A DNA stretch of 64,000 bases from Apostichopus japonicus (Eukaryota; Echinodermata; Holothuroidea; Aspidochirotida; Stichopodidae): contig NC_092579.1 of assembly GCF_037975245.1 (NCBI RefSeq), positions 6,633,001 to 6,697,000 of the forward strand. The letters are read 5' to 3'. The notes beneath the pieces are model-generated. The model was not told the origin of the DNA and searched no databases. It was given only the letters and a program-made list of their open reading frames with translations. Shown piece by piece: positions 23,753 to 36,600 of this stretch. The position numbers and the translations under genes were made by a program. How positions within the stretch are numbered: the stretch's first letter is position 1; the number at the start of each line of letters is the position of its first letter.

Positions 23753-26700
23753 TTACGATTCCATCGTCTTTCGTTTTAAGCTCCTTGGCGAGGACCTCAG
23801 ACCGACCTCTACCACCCTGTTTTTGACATCTTGTAGTTTAATCCGACAGGTTCCTGATCGCAGTACCCTTAAGTCGATTTTCTTCCCAGAATTCTCTATC
23901 AGGATATAATCAGAAGGGTTGTTTTGTGACCTTCCACTCGACGATGGCCCCTGCCCTTCGACGTTGACCAGTTCGTGAGCTGTTGCCTCATCTTCTTGGT
24001 CTGAGAATTCTTGGGTGGGGGTGACCACTTCCTTGTCCCTGCTCTTACATTCTACGTCTTCATGGATTGAAACTCTGCTGATGGTGAGAAACAAGCCATA
24101 AGGCCAAGGGTTAAAACGAACCAATAACAAAATCTACACCAATGTTACAAACATTCATTAATCAGTGAGTCATAAAGTGATTACATTCGACTATATACAA
24201 GTTTTTTTGTCCAGCACATTTTTTCACTTTTTGTCCATTTGCAAGTCAAATTTTCATCTTCAAACTAAACTGAACATCAAACTTTAAGTTTTGAGCATTT
24301 ACCAAAATGTATGCAATTTAGAGCTTTCTCAGAGACTTAAGCTAGAACGGCATGACCATTCAATCTCAAACACCAGAATAATGAAGTGTACCTTGTTCTT
24401 CTTGACTTTCTCGATGGTGACATCAAGAGGAATAATTCCTCCTTCTTCCGACGCTGCGAAGGAGTGGTTGGTTCCGTCCTCCTGTTACGGCGACTTCTCT
24501 CCTCGCATGAGAAGATGGTATGCAACACTTCAAGGTCCTTGGGAGGCAAGCTACTAGCGTTGAAGGTATGGCTTTCAGCATACCGCTGCTTTACTGCTGT
24601 TAGTTCAACATCCCTATGGTCAACAACTGGAGGTTTCTCAAAGCTGCAGAAAAAAAAACAGTTCTATAACTTTGAAGAACATAAATTTAATAACTCCGAA
24701 ACAAATGCCAAGAAATGAATGACTGAAGAACATGCTTGAGCTTGGGGGGGAGCAGGTAACAGTCATCAGCATTTTAGCCAGAAATAGTAAGTGGGCTGTC
24801 CAAGTTTGTAGCCTTGTGAGATAAACAAGGACAAAAAATTCTGTAATTGTGAGTACTTATGTGCAGATTTGTAGCAGAGATTCTTAATAAGCTTCTGACA
24901 AATCTCCCATAGTTTTTGACCATCGGTATCTTGTGAATTCTAAATGTTCCTTGTCACTTTCACTCAAACATATCAGCTGTGTGTTGTACCTATTGCTTCT
25001 CAGGCTAAACTGTAGGTGTGAGGTCTTTTCTTATTTGTACAATTACAATTAAATTATTACATCACATTAAGTACTTAATTTATCAAATATGTTTAGGTAA
25101 TTCATTACTTAATGTATTTATTTACTGGTAAATTGCCCATTATAACATCCAATAGATGCCTGGACAGGTTTCTGGCAAAATCCATGACTGAAATTATTAC
25201 ATACAACATACACAAATAGTTTCATCTGGACTACGATATACTGAAATGATACCTTCAAAGAAGAATCATGGTTCCTAAATTGACACAAGTGTACTGAACA
25301 AGACGGAGGATAACACCTTCCAGTGAAACAACATTTTACCCACATTTTTGTTTCCATAATTTGAAGTCACAGACTTACCATCTTTTATGCAGAGCCAAAG
25401 AGCATGAAGATAGATCCATAAGGGAAAACCCAGAGAATTCAGTCATAACACTAGGCCAAGGAGAACCTGTTAGGATACAAATGTAATCATCAAATGCTAA
25501 ATTGCAAAATTGTTAGCTATGAAGCATTCTTTCCAAATTTGACTTATGTATTTTCTAGCAATGATCATTCATCAATCCAAAATCGGATTCATAACCCATT
25601 TGATTGATCGATCAATACCTAGACATCTTTATTAATTTCGGTCTGATGGTTAGAGTTGGGGGAAGGAGGTGTAATACAGTTTGGAGGGGAAAGGGAGAGA
25701 CAGTGTCTTACAAATAAATTTCAGGTCATTTGAAGGCCATTCCAAAAGCTTTGGATGGAAAGGCTGAGAAAGGTGAGAGTGTTCCAACTCAGAAAGCTAA
25801 GGGAAAACTCATAACTACGAAATAGGGATAAGTGTTAAATAGATATATGCCATCCAGTTAATGCTGTGGTTACATTTAAATTACTTCAGACCCTGGGGTA
25901 CTTAGTAAGAGGTCGTACGACTTACTCTGATTGGTCATGACCCTGGCTAATAGGAGACAGCTGGCAGCGATGTTTGAGAGCTGGAATGTACCAAAGTATG
26001 AGTGTAGCAGGGAGAGCTCGGCGATGTATCTCGCAACAAACTCACATTCCTTGCTCACAGGTTGGACTTGAAACAAGAGCTTCAAATAGTCTAGTACTGT
26101 AAGTTGCTGTGTAAGTAAGCACAAGAAAAATGGAAAATGAATGTAACAAGTCTAAACGACTCTTATTTAAAATAAGTCTTCCCGTTTTATCGCAGAGAAA
26201 GTTGTCGATAGTTGATACATCACTGCTCTTGATGCATAACACCACCAACTACAAAGCAGATCATGGCACATGATATGACTAAAACTTTACAGAAAGTGAT
26301 CAATTAATTATACTAAATTCTGAAGATCTGCTAAAATAAGCTACTATTTTCGAATACTTTGACACAAACTTGCACAGCATGTGAAAAACATTCCTCAGAT
26401 TAATTCAAACTTCAAACAGATCTTTTAAGACTAGATTTAGATAACCATTCATACTTTTAAGTTTCCACGTAGAGTTGCCACAGCGTCCCCCATCATTCTG
26501 ACCACTTCGTCGTACTTGTAGGTCCCGTCGGTCAACCAGGCAGCTTCTCGTATGGTTATGATGTTATCCTCTTCCAACCTGAAAATGAACATTAATTATA
26601 AAAGTTATGTATAATTACCATGAATTGTTTTACAGAAACTAAATACAGACACAAAAGCTTGTCCTTCTCCACGTCTAATTCATTATTCAAAGAGACAGTT

Positions 26701-29700
26701 GACCGAGTAATATGCACGAGCGTTCAAATCCACTTCAAATTGAGATAAAAATATATGTATTTGTAATCATTTTGTTGTTACTGGTTAGTGAGGTGAGCTA
26801 TTAACCATCCAATACAGAAAATTGTTGTGTCCTTTAAAATTTAATGTAATGTTTTACAGTTTCACTTGCAAACCTCACAATTTGTTGCTTGGAATTTAAG
26901 GTTTCTAGTGCAAATTTAGTGACAGTTGACAATTTCAGTAAGGTAACCTTTTCTTAGGTAGAGTAAGTTAGCTTGGTCATATTGTGGCAAATTTTAGGGT
27001 GACTATTATTTATCTCAAGACAGTAATGAAAAATTGCCATGACCTAGGAAGAGGTCTAAGTTGAGGTATTTCCTATCGCCCTTTATGGGAGAAAAATTAT
27101 TTGAACTATGGTAATTACATGAAAATGGTAACAGCTTAAAAGTACCAAAGCTCAACCCCAATGTGAGATGAGAACTGCTGTGAACCTAATTTATTGAATA
27201 TCTGCCTTTCCATGCTGAAATTAGACAATCACAGTCGAGAAACATTTGGCATAATTATATTTAATTCAACTTTGGTGGAACTGCTTTAAAAACATCTGGA
27301 CATTTTCAAAAATTCCTCTAATCCACCCAAGTGATATTGTAAGATAGAGAAAAAGAGGACAAGCTAGCAAAAATTAGGACATATTGGAAAAAACCCATGC
27401 AAATTCAACACATATTCACTGTAGCTAAACACCATTAATGAAATAAATATCTTTTTTCCCGTTTTGTGGATAACTTAACAGTAAATCTACAGAATTCTGT
27501 TGCGTGCATATTTTTTTTACTTACCTGGCACAGATAAGCATACATGTGATTCCGACGAGCTGCAACTGACAGCGAGTGATATTACAGATAGAGAGGTAAC
27601 GGTCAACGCAGCTGACCGCCAGGTGAATTGTCTGGCTGGAAAACTCCTTTAAGGTAGCTACCTCGACCAGCCAGTCCAGTAAGATGTACCGCATTGAGTT
27701 TGTGAAGCTGTGATGTCCGTTGAAGAGCGTCGGGTAGTTGATGCCGTATTTAGAAGACTGAAAAAACTTCCTGATGTTTGCCGTGACGATCTCGCGTGAA
27801 AGGTCACCAAAGTTTCCTTTGGCATATTCAGAGTACAGGCGAAGCTACAGCGGAAGTTATGAAAAAAAAGAAAAACCAATCAACTTAGAGTTATTCAGAA
27901 AGCACTGAGCAGTAGTTTAGTTTGGACTTAAGGATTTGTTGAACACTGTGGTCTCATCATAATGTAGTTGATGGTCCATTTAAAGGGCAGAGGGGCCACC
28001 CCAACAATTACTGATGGATGTTTCACCATTTAGCTGTTAATCTTAGTTGGGATGAATGGGGGAATAAATTCTTCAATCATAAATCTCAAATATGTCAAAG
28101 AGTTTCCCTACAAGCTTGGTTAGTTAGTTTATTTACCTGAGACTCCAGGCATCCAAGTGATGCTATGTCCCTGAGTTGACGAATGGATTCGAGCAAGTGA
28201 GCTGCATCTTTAGACTGATGGGAGAAAAATTAACAACATCACAAAAGTGAACACAATACACAACTGGAAACATATTCTTCAACTTGAAGAAAATTTATTT
28301 GTAGTGACACTTACATATTGCCAAACTTATATCATGTTAAACAAGCCAGCAGGCTCTTACATCAAAAATGCTACAAAAATATATTAAAAATTTATTTTAA
28401 GAGATTATGCAACATTTGATTATCATCTTAATTTGTTTTCCGAAACAGAGGCCTCACTGAACACACAGGACGTCCTCACAGACAATGAGGGCCCATTGGG
28501 TAGAGGGTTGGACACCTGTGGCTTCAACATATTCCCAGGTCTGCCAAAGGAGCTAATTATCAGTAAGAAATTCTTCTCTCATTGTTCTTAAATATTTGCC
28601 CCCGAACCCTCAATAACAGATCACAAACTAACACCTATCCCACAGTTGGTATTTAGCCAGAGCTAGTCCTTGCTAATGCCCCCCGCCCCCTCCCCAAAAC
28701 ATCAAGCATTAATACTGCACAAAACCTATCTGAGATGACCACCTGTCTTCCCACAGCTGGTATTTACCCAGAGATAGTCCTTGGCCTCCCCCCTCCCCCC
28801 ATCCCACTCCCTACCTGCACAGAAACCTACCTGAGATGACCACCTGTCTTCCCACAGCTGGTATTTAGCCAGAGCTAGTCCTTGGTCAGCTGCTTGCTGG
28901 TACCATTGACGAATGGTATCATCCTTGTCATCACCATCCTGAAAGGAAACAATCATTGTACCAGTTAGAGTACCATGTTAGAGTAAACTGCAAAGGAAGA
29001 GGAAGCCCTGGACAAATATACTCTAGGCATCTTATGATCTTTCAGTTGAGTTGTGCACCAATTGATGGTAGCGAAGGTGTTACTCACCATCAATGTAGTA
29101 ATGTATGTGAATAGAGTTCAAGCATACCTCACATGAGTAATAAAATCTCATTATAGGTACACTTCATGTGTTGCACTTTTGCAAGTGCTGAATATTATCA
29201 AAACACACTGAAGTATAACCAATACTAGCGCTATAAACCTTGTTGATATTTACCTCGAGGTAACTTTGAATCTTAGCCATACTGAATAGTACTGATGGGT
29301 TGAGAGCCTGCAAAGGGAAACAAAATCAAATAAAGTGAGGTAAGTTTCCATTATGATTAATCAGTATGAAAAACAAATGGTAAAAAATAACTGCAAACAT
29401 ATCCTTTTCATATACATTTTAGACAATGGCTTATTCTCCCTCAAGAAGGCCCAATATCTATATCAGATCTTCTATCAATGCCCAGCTTTACAATTAATAT
29501 AGTAAATGGGGGACTTTGAAACAACAGCTGCAAGTCAAAACGACAATGCATTAATTCAGAAAGGAAAAACTACAAAAAATTCATGGTTACCTATTTTATC
29601 ATAGAAAAGTATGTTAGTATAAAAAAATTGCAGGGAATTTTCCAGACCTATATAGTCCATACAGTATACATTAAATTTTCAAAGTTTTGACAGGAGTATA

Positions 29701-32700
29701 TGTTCAGTAAATTATATATATATTAAAGTCATTTCTACTTATTGCCATGGTGACCACTGTTAAAGGACATTGACAATTCACTCACCTCTTTGTGTCTGTT
29801 TTGCTTCTTCCATCTGAAGAATGTTTTAGCTTTGCGGCACATACCATTTGTGCTCCAGGGTGGACGAATAAACAGCCACGTGAAAGGTACTGAGGTAGTA
29901 TTACAAGCTTCTGCCTCCGAGAAGTAACGGCCGATTAGCATTTCATAATTCTGGCAGCTTTTATCCTCTGAAACTACAAAAGAAAAAAAAATGGTTACCA
30001 ATTATCAGCAGAACTATAAAATCATATGTGAACTCACTATGAGAACATGTTAAAATGTGCAAGACTGTGAATGGTTTCAAATCGGTTCTTAAGACGTATA
30101 TTTTTACTAAAACGTATATATGTTGTAACAATTGTTAAGCGCAATGAGAATTATTTCATAGTTTGTTTGGCGCTATATAAAAATTATGTATTATTATTAT
30201 CATGTACAGTATGTCATCAAATCGTGCATTTGAGGAATTGTTACACATTTGTTGACAAAATCTCCCCTTTGTTCATTTACACACTTGATCCATCTTCAAT
30301 GAATGAAATTCATAAAAGCAAACTACTGTAGGCTGGTCAGTTATCTTGTCTACAGACTGCAATGCAATGCAAGTGTGGGTTTTTATTCTAAGTGTTGATG
30401 CTCGCTTTGAAACTGACACACATTTCCCAAGGTCTTAAGCATTTTCTGTGATCTACAGGCTTTGTAAGTCCAGACATATTTGGGCAATTTTTATTTATGC
30501 TGCCAATGAAACAGCGGCTGCAAGATAATGTGTAAGCCTATAAGGTATTCTCTGACAAGTAACCCTATTCCAGATATGTGGTGACACTAAATATGACAAA
30601 GTTTCCTGTAAAATGTTTGGTCAATTATTTGTGCATTGTTTTCTCTTCATATTCTTATCTAGGGGATAGCCTTCTTTGTTAAATCCACAATCTTTTCAAA
30701 AAAATTCTTCTGAAGAACTAGTTAATGTAGCTATGTTGCCTGCTATGTTGCTATTACAAATCTGTACATATTTTTGTTAAATTATAAACAATTTTTTTTT
30801 TAAATATATGAAATGGAACAATTTGCTTCCCAAATACTTGTTCGAGGGCTCCACTTTACAATCAGTATTTTCTAGTTTTAGAAAACACACATAAAAGAAG
30901 TAAAATGTACAACGATACCTTGATTTGGCCAATAAAACTTACCTCCTTCTTTGTACAAATATGCTTGGGCAAGTTTAATCATAGCCTCCACGTTTCCAGC
31001 AATAGCAACTCTGTTACAAAATACAACAAAAGTATTCGTGAACCAATATTGTTAGAACTTAAATATTAAGAAAAACACCATATTACTTAAGATTTTACAG
31101 AAAAGCTGCATAAACTTACAAAACAAAATGGTTTATATTACATCTTGCATTCTTTAGAATGCTTAATTAAGAAGATTACCAAAGTCAAGTTAAAGGCTTC
31201 ATGAATTGATCTGGTTTTTTCCTTGTTTGCATGATCAGCAAATTTTGGGTAACATGAAGAGAGCAAAATTTATTAAAACTCAAATTTGAAAGTGGTCATT
31301 GGTGCTGTCATATTACTAAATCGTATTTTGCAAAATTACTGACGAAATGCAAAAAGCTGATTTAAATTCCACTGTTTTTGCGGGTTTCTTAGAGTTTATC
31401 TGGCATGAATGTTATTCCAGTGTACTTTAACCATAATTAATACATACCTCTCAAATAAAGCCATATTTTCAGTTGACGGCCACCTCCCTACTAAGGAAAC
31501 ATCCGACCATAGTTTTTTAGTACCTTCAATTAATTCTTTAAATCTTGCATTAAGCTGTAAAAAAAGAAGAAGAAAATTCACACATGAGAATTTAAAATTT
31601 AAAGATTATTACTCTACTTGTGAGGACACATATATGTGCTAGAATGGATGACACCAATAAATGTTTTTATGTTTGCTGCATATGACTAATTGAATATACA
31701 CCACAATTCAGCCACATCCCCTATCCCCCCAAAAAGAATCCCCAATCCCCCCCCCAAAAAAAGAAGAAGATGTATTAAAAAAATTCAATGTGGCCTTGTG
31801 TGAACTGGCTACATAGATGTTACCAAATTTGTATAAATGTAAACATTGTGCAACATTTGCTTGTTATAATTTACAATAAATGGGACTAATTAGTGAATCA
31901 ACAATAAGCATCAAACATTTGTAATAAACAAAGTGTATACTGCCCCCTTTGGTGGATGTCATTATGCATTTCTTCAAATTTGTAAACGCAAAACATTATT
32001 GTACAAACTTATGAACGTGAATGATATTCAAAACCAGCAAAAGGTGTTTTTACATGTGTAATTGTTACTTGTTGAAAGTTGAAACTATTTAGCACATAGA
32101 TCTAAAAATAACTAGGAATTTCTGTACTGCATATAAGATAAAAGGGTCCCTGGACATATACCTGGACAGCATTCAATAGATCTTGTAAATGAAGAAATTT
32201 CAAAATGTGAAGAAGCATTTCATCTGGAAGGTCTTCAATCTCTAGTACTGAATGATGAGCTGTCATTGATCGTAAGATTGGATGCGTCAAGGAACATCTT
32301 GTTCCATCCGCTTTCCTTGCAGGCACTGCAAAAGAAATTATAGGTGTTACCATAATTACCATCTAAAATTAATGCAAAATTTTATGACAATGCAGCTAAC
32401 CATTGAATCTGATGAGTTAATTGGTAAATCTAGGCTTTCCACAAAATTGAGATTTTAGCCTTGGTAACCCAATTTAAGTTTAAGTCAATGAAGAGTGCAA
32501 AAAGCTATGCAACACAATTCAGTTTTTGTTATAAGTGTGCATTTATTACATCACACCTGTGACAATTAAAACATATCAAAATCTCAAAAATGGTACCTTC
32601 AAACTGAACGATTTCACTGGAATGTGTAGAATATTGTTTACATGTTTTAATAAGTCAAACATAACTTTACAACACTGAAAACAGTGCAAAGTCGGTGCTC

Positions 32701-33273
32701 CCAAGGTAATTATGCAGGGAGCTGCGAGTAGCAGCTCCCTGGTTATAGGCTAGGTTTTGTATGCATTCATGGCCGGGAGATATGTCAATAAAATGGTGGA
32801 ACAATCTCAGGGTATCTATAAGTACTACTACTACCAATAATTCTTGGCCAGATGTGCTAAGCATCAAATTCAAATGCAGTGCCGCCAGTAATAATAATGC
32901 TAGGTAGGACTGAGTAGGAGCAATACCCGCTGCAACTGTGAAATTAATAATCATAGAAATGCTTCGAAGAAGCTTGGCTCTGTATTGTATTTGATAACAG
33001 GTATATAATTTTAACTTACGCTACCGGAGCAAACCTAGCTTAGGCCTGTCTTACTCCTAGGACAAATGAGTGGGACCGAGGCAAAGCGTACTATGATCTT
33101 GTATTAGTTGTACACTAGCACTGTTTCTAGTATTACGTAGGCCAAGGCCTAACAGTTGAGTTAGTCGCCGGAAAAGTAGTCTGGCGGGCCTGTGTCACTG
33201 CAAAGTTGATTTGAAAATTACTTTAATCTAGCAATTATAGAAAAGACAGTTGCTTACCTTTTTGTATCCTCAT
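23753..33273 (-). CDS. CCNF: Cyclin F, SCF ubiquitin-ligase substrate receptor
   Basis: Fourteen coding exons, all GT-AG and phase-consistent: 33273-33258, 32325-32162, 31554-31448, 31010-30943, 29973-29786, 29307-29254, 28938-28831, 28214-28137, 27844-27525, 26578-26455, 26106-25926, 25466-25379, 24643-24392, 24077-23753. The product is 690 aa (human 786). The F-box begins at LPDEMLLHILKFL (38-50). The Sel1-like/linker region has the family-specific WLFIRPPWS (151-159). The cyclin box has MRYILLDWLVEV, with the MRYIL substrate-docking patch at 312-316, and TYKYDEVVRMMG in exon 10. A second cyclin fold in exons 11-12 contains ELSLLHSY and LLLARV, and exon 13 has the conserved LTAVKQRY. In the family, cyclin F binds SKP1 through the F-box and recruits RxL-type substrates such as RRM2 and CP110 for degradation in S/G2, without a CDK partner. 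The C-terminal tail is shorter than in human and not alignable by eye. Confidence 0.95.
24077..24082 (-). other. Tandem NAGNAG-type acceptor at the last CCNF exon
   Basis: On the minus strand the intron ends ...CCATCAG|CAG|AGTTTC. Both AGs keep the frame and differ by one Ser codon (Thr-Arg-Val versus Thr-Ser-Arg-Val). The first was used in the model. Confidence 0.5.
28620..28938 (-). repeat. CCNF exon 7 with decayed tandem copies of its 3' part
   Basis: The true exon ends at 28831 with donor CAG|GTAGGT. The segment encoding its QLWEDRWSSQ end plus the donor is repeated just downstream (minus sense) at about 28725-28780. That copy's donor reads CAG|ATAGGT, so the GT is lost. A further, more eroded copy lies at about 28633-28675. 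Units are about 100-120 bp, separated by C-rich filler. The extra copies are intronic and not expected to be spliced. Confidence 0.75.
32714..32742. repeat. Short perfect hairpin in CCNF intron 1
   Basis: CAGGGAGCTGC (32715-32725) pairs with GCAGCTCCCTG (32731-32741) around a 5-nt loop. It lies in a more complex stretch (about 32690-33000) that may be an old repeat; function unknown. Confidence 0.6.
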
Positions 33274-33646
33274 TTTTGCAGTCTATATCGCCTTTCTACG
33301 GAAATTGAAGCCAAAATACGTACTTTTTCCTAACGAAGCTCTTTCCGAGACCTCTACTGTGCGCTCTGTGAACAGCGTCTCAACGACTACGTACTTTGAA
33401 ACCGACAGTTCAATTCACATGTGCATCCTCTGTTTTGGTATTTATGCAAGTTAATTGGCTAGTCAAAATGAATATTCATAGTTAACCGACTTCAAATTTT
33501 TATGAACTTTAACCTTTCTGCATATGACGTCGTATTTGTTGACGAGGATTACATATATCAAACAGGTGAATTTCACACAGAATCCTGAACAGATTGTAAA
33601 ATATTTCTCAGGCTTTTCTGTGTTTGGGGTATGGTGTTTAAATAAA
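33274..33646. promoter_or_regulatory. Bidirectional CCNF/HID1 promoter region
   Basis: Only 373 bp separate the two start codons. CpGs are much denser here (33289-33545) than in flanking DNA, as expected of a shared housekeeping-type promoter. Visible motifs: a CRE-like TGACGTCG (33525-33532); an inverted CCAAT box (ATTGG, 33454-33458), forward for CCNF; and TTTGAA, the core of the cell-cycle CHR element, on the plus strand at 33395-33400 and on the minus strand at 33496-33491. No TATA box is evident. Transcription starts are not mapped. Confidence 0.7.
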
Positions 33647-36600
33647 ATGGGTGGGACAGATTCGAAGCTTAATTTCAGGAAGGCTGTGGTTCAACTTACG
33701 ACAAAAACACAGGTAAATGAGCAAAAATGTAGGTTGCGCGAAACTAATTTGTCAAGAGACATCACACGACAACCAATACTCAATAGTATCACTGGCCTAA
33801 CCAATACTAGCCAAGCGTAGACCTAGTGTACTCTTATCAGTGATACTGCACTACAGACCACAGTTACTGTAATGTTGTTTAGCCTAGGTTACAATAAGAC
33901 CATGAGGCATGAGGCCTAGTATAAGTATAACCAACCCACAGAAAGGCATAGGCCAAATGATATTGAGCCCAGTGAAGCACTACTTCTAATCAGGTACGTA
34001 TTACTGAAGGAACTATATACTTAATCGACTGAAAATCCTACATTTACTGTAGTTTTAGTTTTAATGATGGTGGGAGCTATTCAATCAATTGTTGATTCAA
34101 TAAAAGATGGTGTTCATGCTTTACCTTATTGATATCAGTTCAATAGGTGTTGCTCTTGTGCTTATTTATCGAATCGTCAGTTTCAAAAACTTTGCAATAA
34201 GTGATATATTGGTACTTACTTCACCCATGAGATCCCTCTCCCAGGGTGTAGATCACACTACCGCACAATCTGCCCGGCACTCAAATATTCCCGAGTATAT
34301 CCCTGTAGATGTTTTGACTTTTGAGTATATGTAATATGTTTATTGTTTTGCAGCCTGTTGAAGCGGGAGATGATGCATTTTGGGATCAATTTTGGGCAGA
34401 CACTGTGACAAATGTCAGTGATGTATTTGCCCTGATCCCAGCAGCAGAGATCAGGGCTTTGAGAGAAGAATCTCCTTCCAACCTTGCTACACTCTGCTAT
34501 AAGGTATTTTCAATTCACTTATTACTTATTGCACTACTCTCTAACCTGTCTCACTCAACAATTGCATTTTCTAAAACAATGGTTAACAAATTGGTCAGAT
34601 GTGTAGCACTGTGCTCCTTATGGCCCAGTCCAATTTTCCTTTTTCATGAAAAACTGGTTCTCTATTGTTGGTATTTCTATAGACCAGTGTACGATGATAC
34701 ACGTTTGATTGATCAGTGCTGCTATTGTTACCAAAGTTGCCTTTCTTAATTGCAAATCATTATAAATGTGTGCACAGCAATGTATTTAATTAAATTGTGA
34801 TTGGACATAACAATGCGTGGAAGGGGAATTTGGGATATGATTTTTCATGTAAGTCTATCACTGAAATTTTAAACTAATTTGGGGCATAATTTGAAGGATT
34901 TTTAATCACTACTGTAGGCTGCATTAATCAGGAACATATTCTTCAGTGCATTGTCCCTGTTGGTTTTATCTCTTCAGGAACTCTTTTGGAATAAGTTATA
35001 CCACCAATGACTTTTTCCTCAGGTTATTTCAACATGTATGCAAACATCTAAAGCAGTATAGTACATGTCACTATGAGCACAGCAATATTAAATACATGTT
35101 TAGAACCAACCTCACATTTCTTTTCACATGTAAAGCAGCTTTTTGCTTCCTTTTCTGTGGTTTTCTCAGCCTCATAGACCCCACGATGCTATAACGACAT
35201 ACATAACTAGCTTATCTATTTAATTTTAACTTCAAATGGTGGAATAAAATGTTAAAAATTTACAACTTTGAACGTTGTGTTTTTCAATGGATCGCAATAT
35301 GAAAATTTAAATTCTATGAATGTCATTGAATAATGAGGTAAATAATTTTCACTTTGCCAGCGTCGTAAGCAACCCAGTACACCAATATGTACTACAACAC
35401 CATGCTTTATTTCTACACATTCTGTATGGCTGTGATACCGACGCAACTTGTTTGGATTGCTGTGAATGAATCTATTTTAAGCAACTGCTGATAAATAAAC
35501 ATGTCAGCTATTTACTGATTAGTTGAATTCAAACTAGTGTAATGGAGCACTGTATGCGATTAATTTTAAGTGAGGAATTTGTCGGAAGACACTCTACACA
35601 TTATCTGCCGAAGTCCTTAGTTACTCGCCAATTAATGCCCTTGGCAGGGTAAAAAACTTGGCTAATACCTTAGTTTGCTGTTTTTGATGAATACATGTAA
35701 AAAAACTTTATGGACATGTCAAAAGGGTGGGAAAACTGCGACAAAACGCAAAAAAGCAGCTTTAAGAACCTCCTCTTTGGAACCTAACCTTCCTTTCATA
35801 TTTCAGCAATGTTTCATCATTGTTATTCACCACTTGAGCCTTGAGAATTGCTGACATATAGAGTCTGTAGGAGTGAGTAGTGATATTGGGATTTTTGGAA
35901 TTCATGAATCCAAACAGACATTTGCTTGAAGTCTGTTATGCATCAAGTTTGAGTTCCAAGGTAAAAGACTAGAACAATATTAAGTTCAGCTCAGTTGCTC
36001 ATTATGTGTGGTTGAACAGACCTGCCTGATCTGGAATTAGTCATGAAATGCTTTATAGAGTTCTGTGTAGTCTTTACATGAATTTTAACACCATCCGATA
36101 TGAAGTATGCATAATGCAATATATATATTCAGTATATTTTCGTAACTTTCCTCACAGGCTGTGGAAAAGTTGGTATCTGCTGCAGAAACAGGATGTACTG
36201 CTCCGAAGGAACAGCAAATAGTGCTCAACTCGGTTCGTCTCTTGACCCGGGTCCTTCCGTACATATTTGAAGACGCTGACTGGAGAGGATTCTTCTGGTC
36301 GACCCTTCCGGGACAAACGGTAAGATAATCTTTGTACAGCTGGTATTTTGCATTTATATTGTGCGGCTATTTGTCGTTAACGTATATTTCTCCATTCATG
36401 GCAAGATTAAGCAATTTAAAATTGCGAAGGATAATTAAATCAAGTCGTTCCAAAGTTGGAACTGTTCCATGGAGAAGAGTGTAAACCTCAGAGTTTCTCA
36501 AATGACAATATAAAATTATATGAGTTTTGATGAGACAAAACATTGAAAAACTCACAGTGTTATTGTTTTTGAATTACCAATTAGTTTTAGGCTCAGCACC

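Noticed and set aside
27658-27879. 73-codon minus-strand ORF over CCNF exon 9
   Set aside because: It is another frame of exon 9; the true frame gives the MRYILLDWLVEV cyclin-box motif.
32667-32954. 95-codon minus-strand ORF in CCNF intron 1
   Set aside because: It overlaps the short hairpin and repeat-like sequence, and joining it to CCNF exons is unnecessary because exon 1 joins exon 2 in frame.
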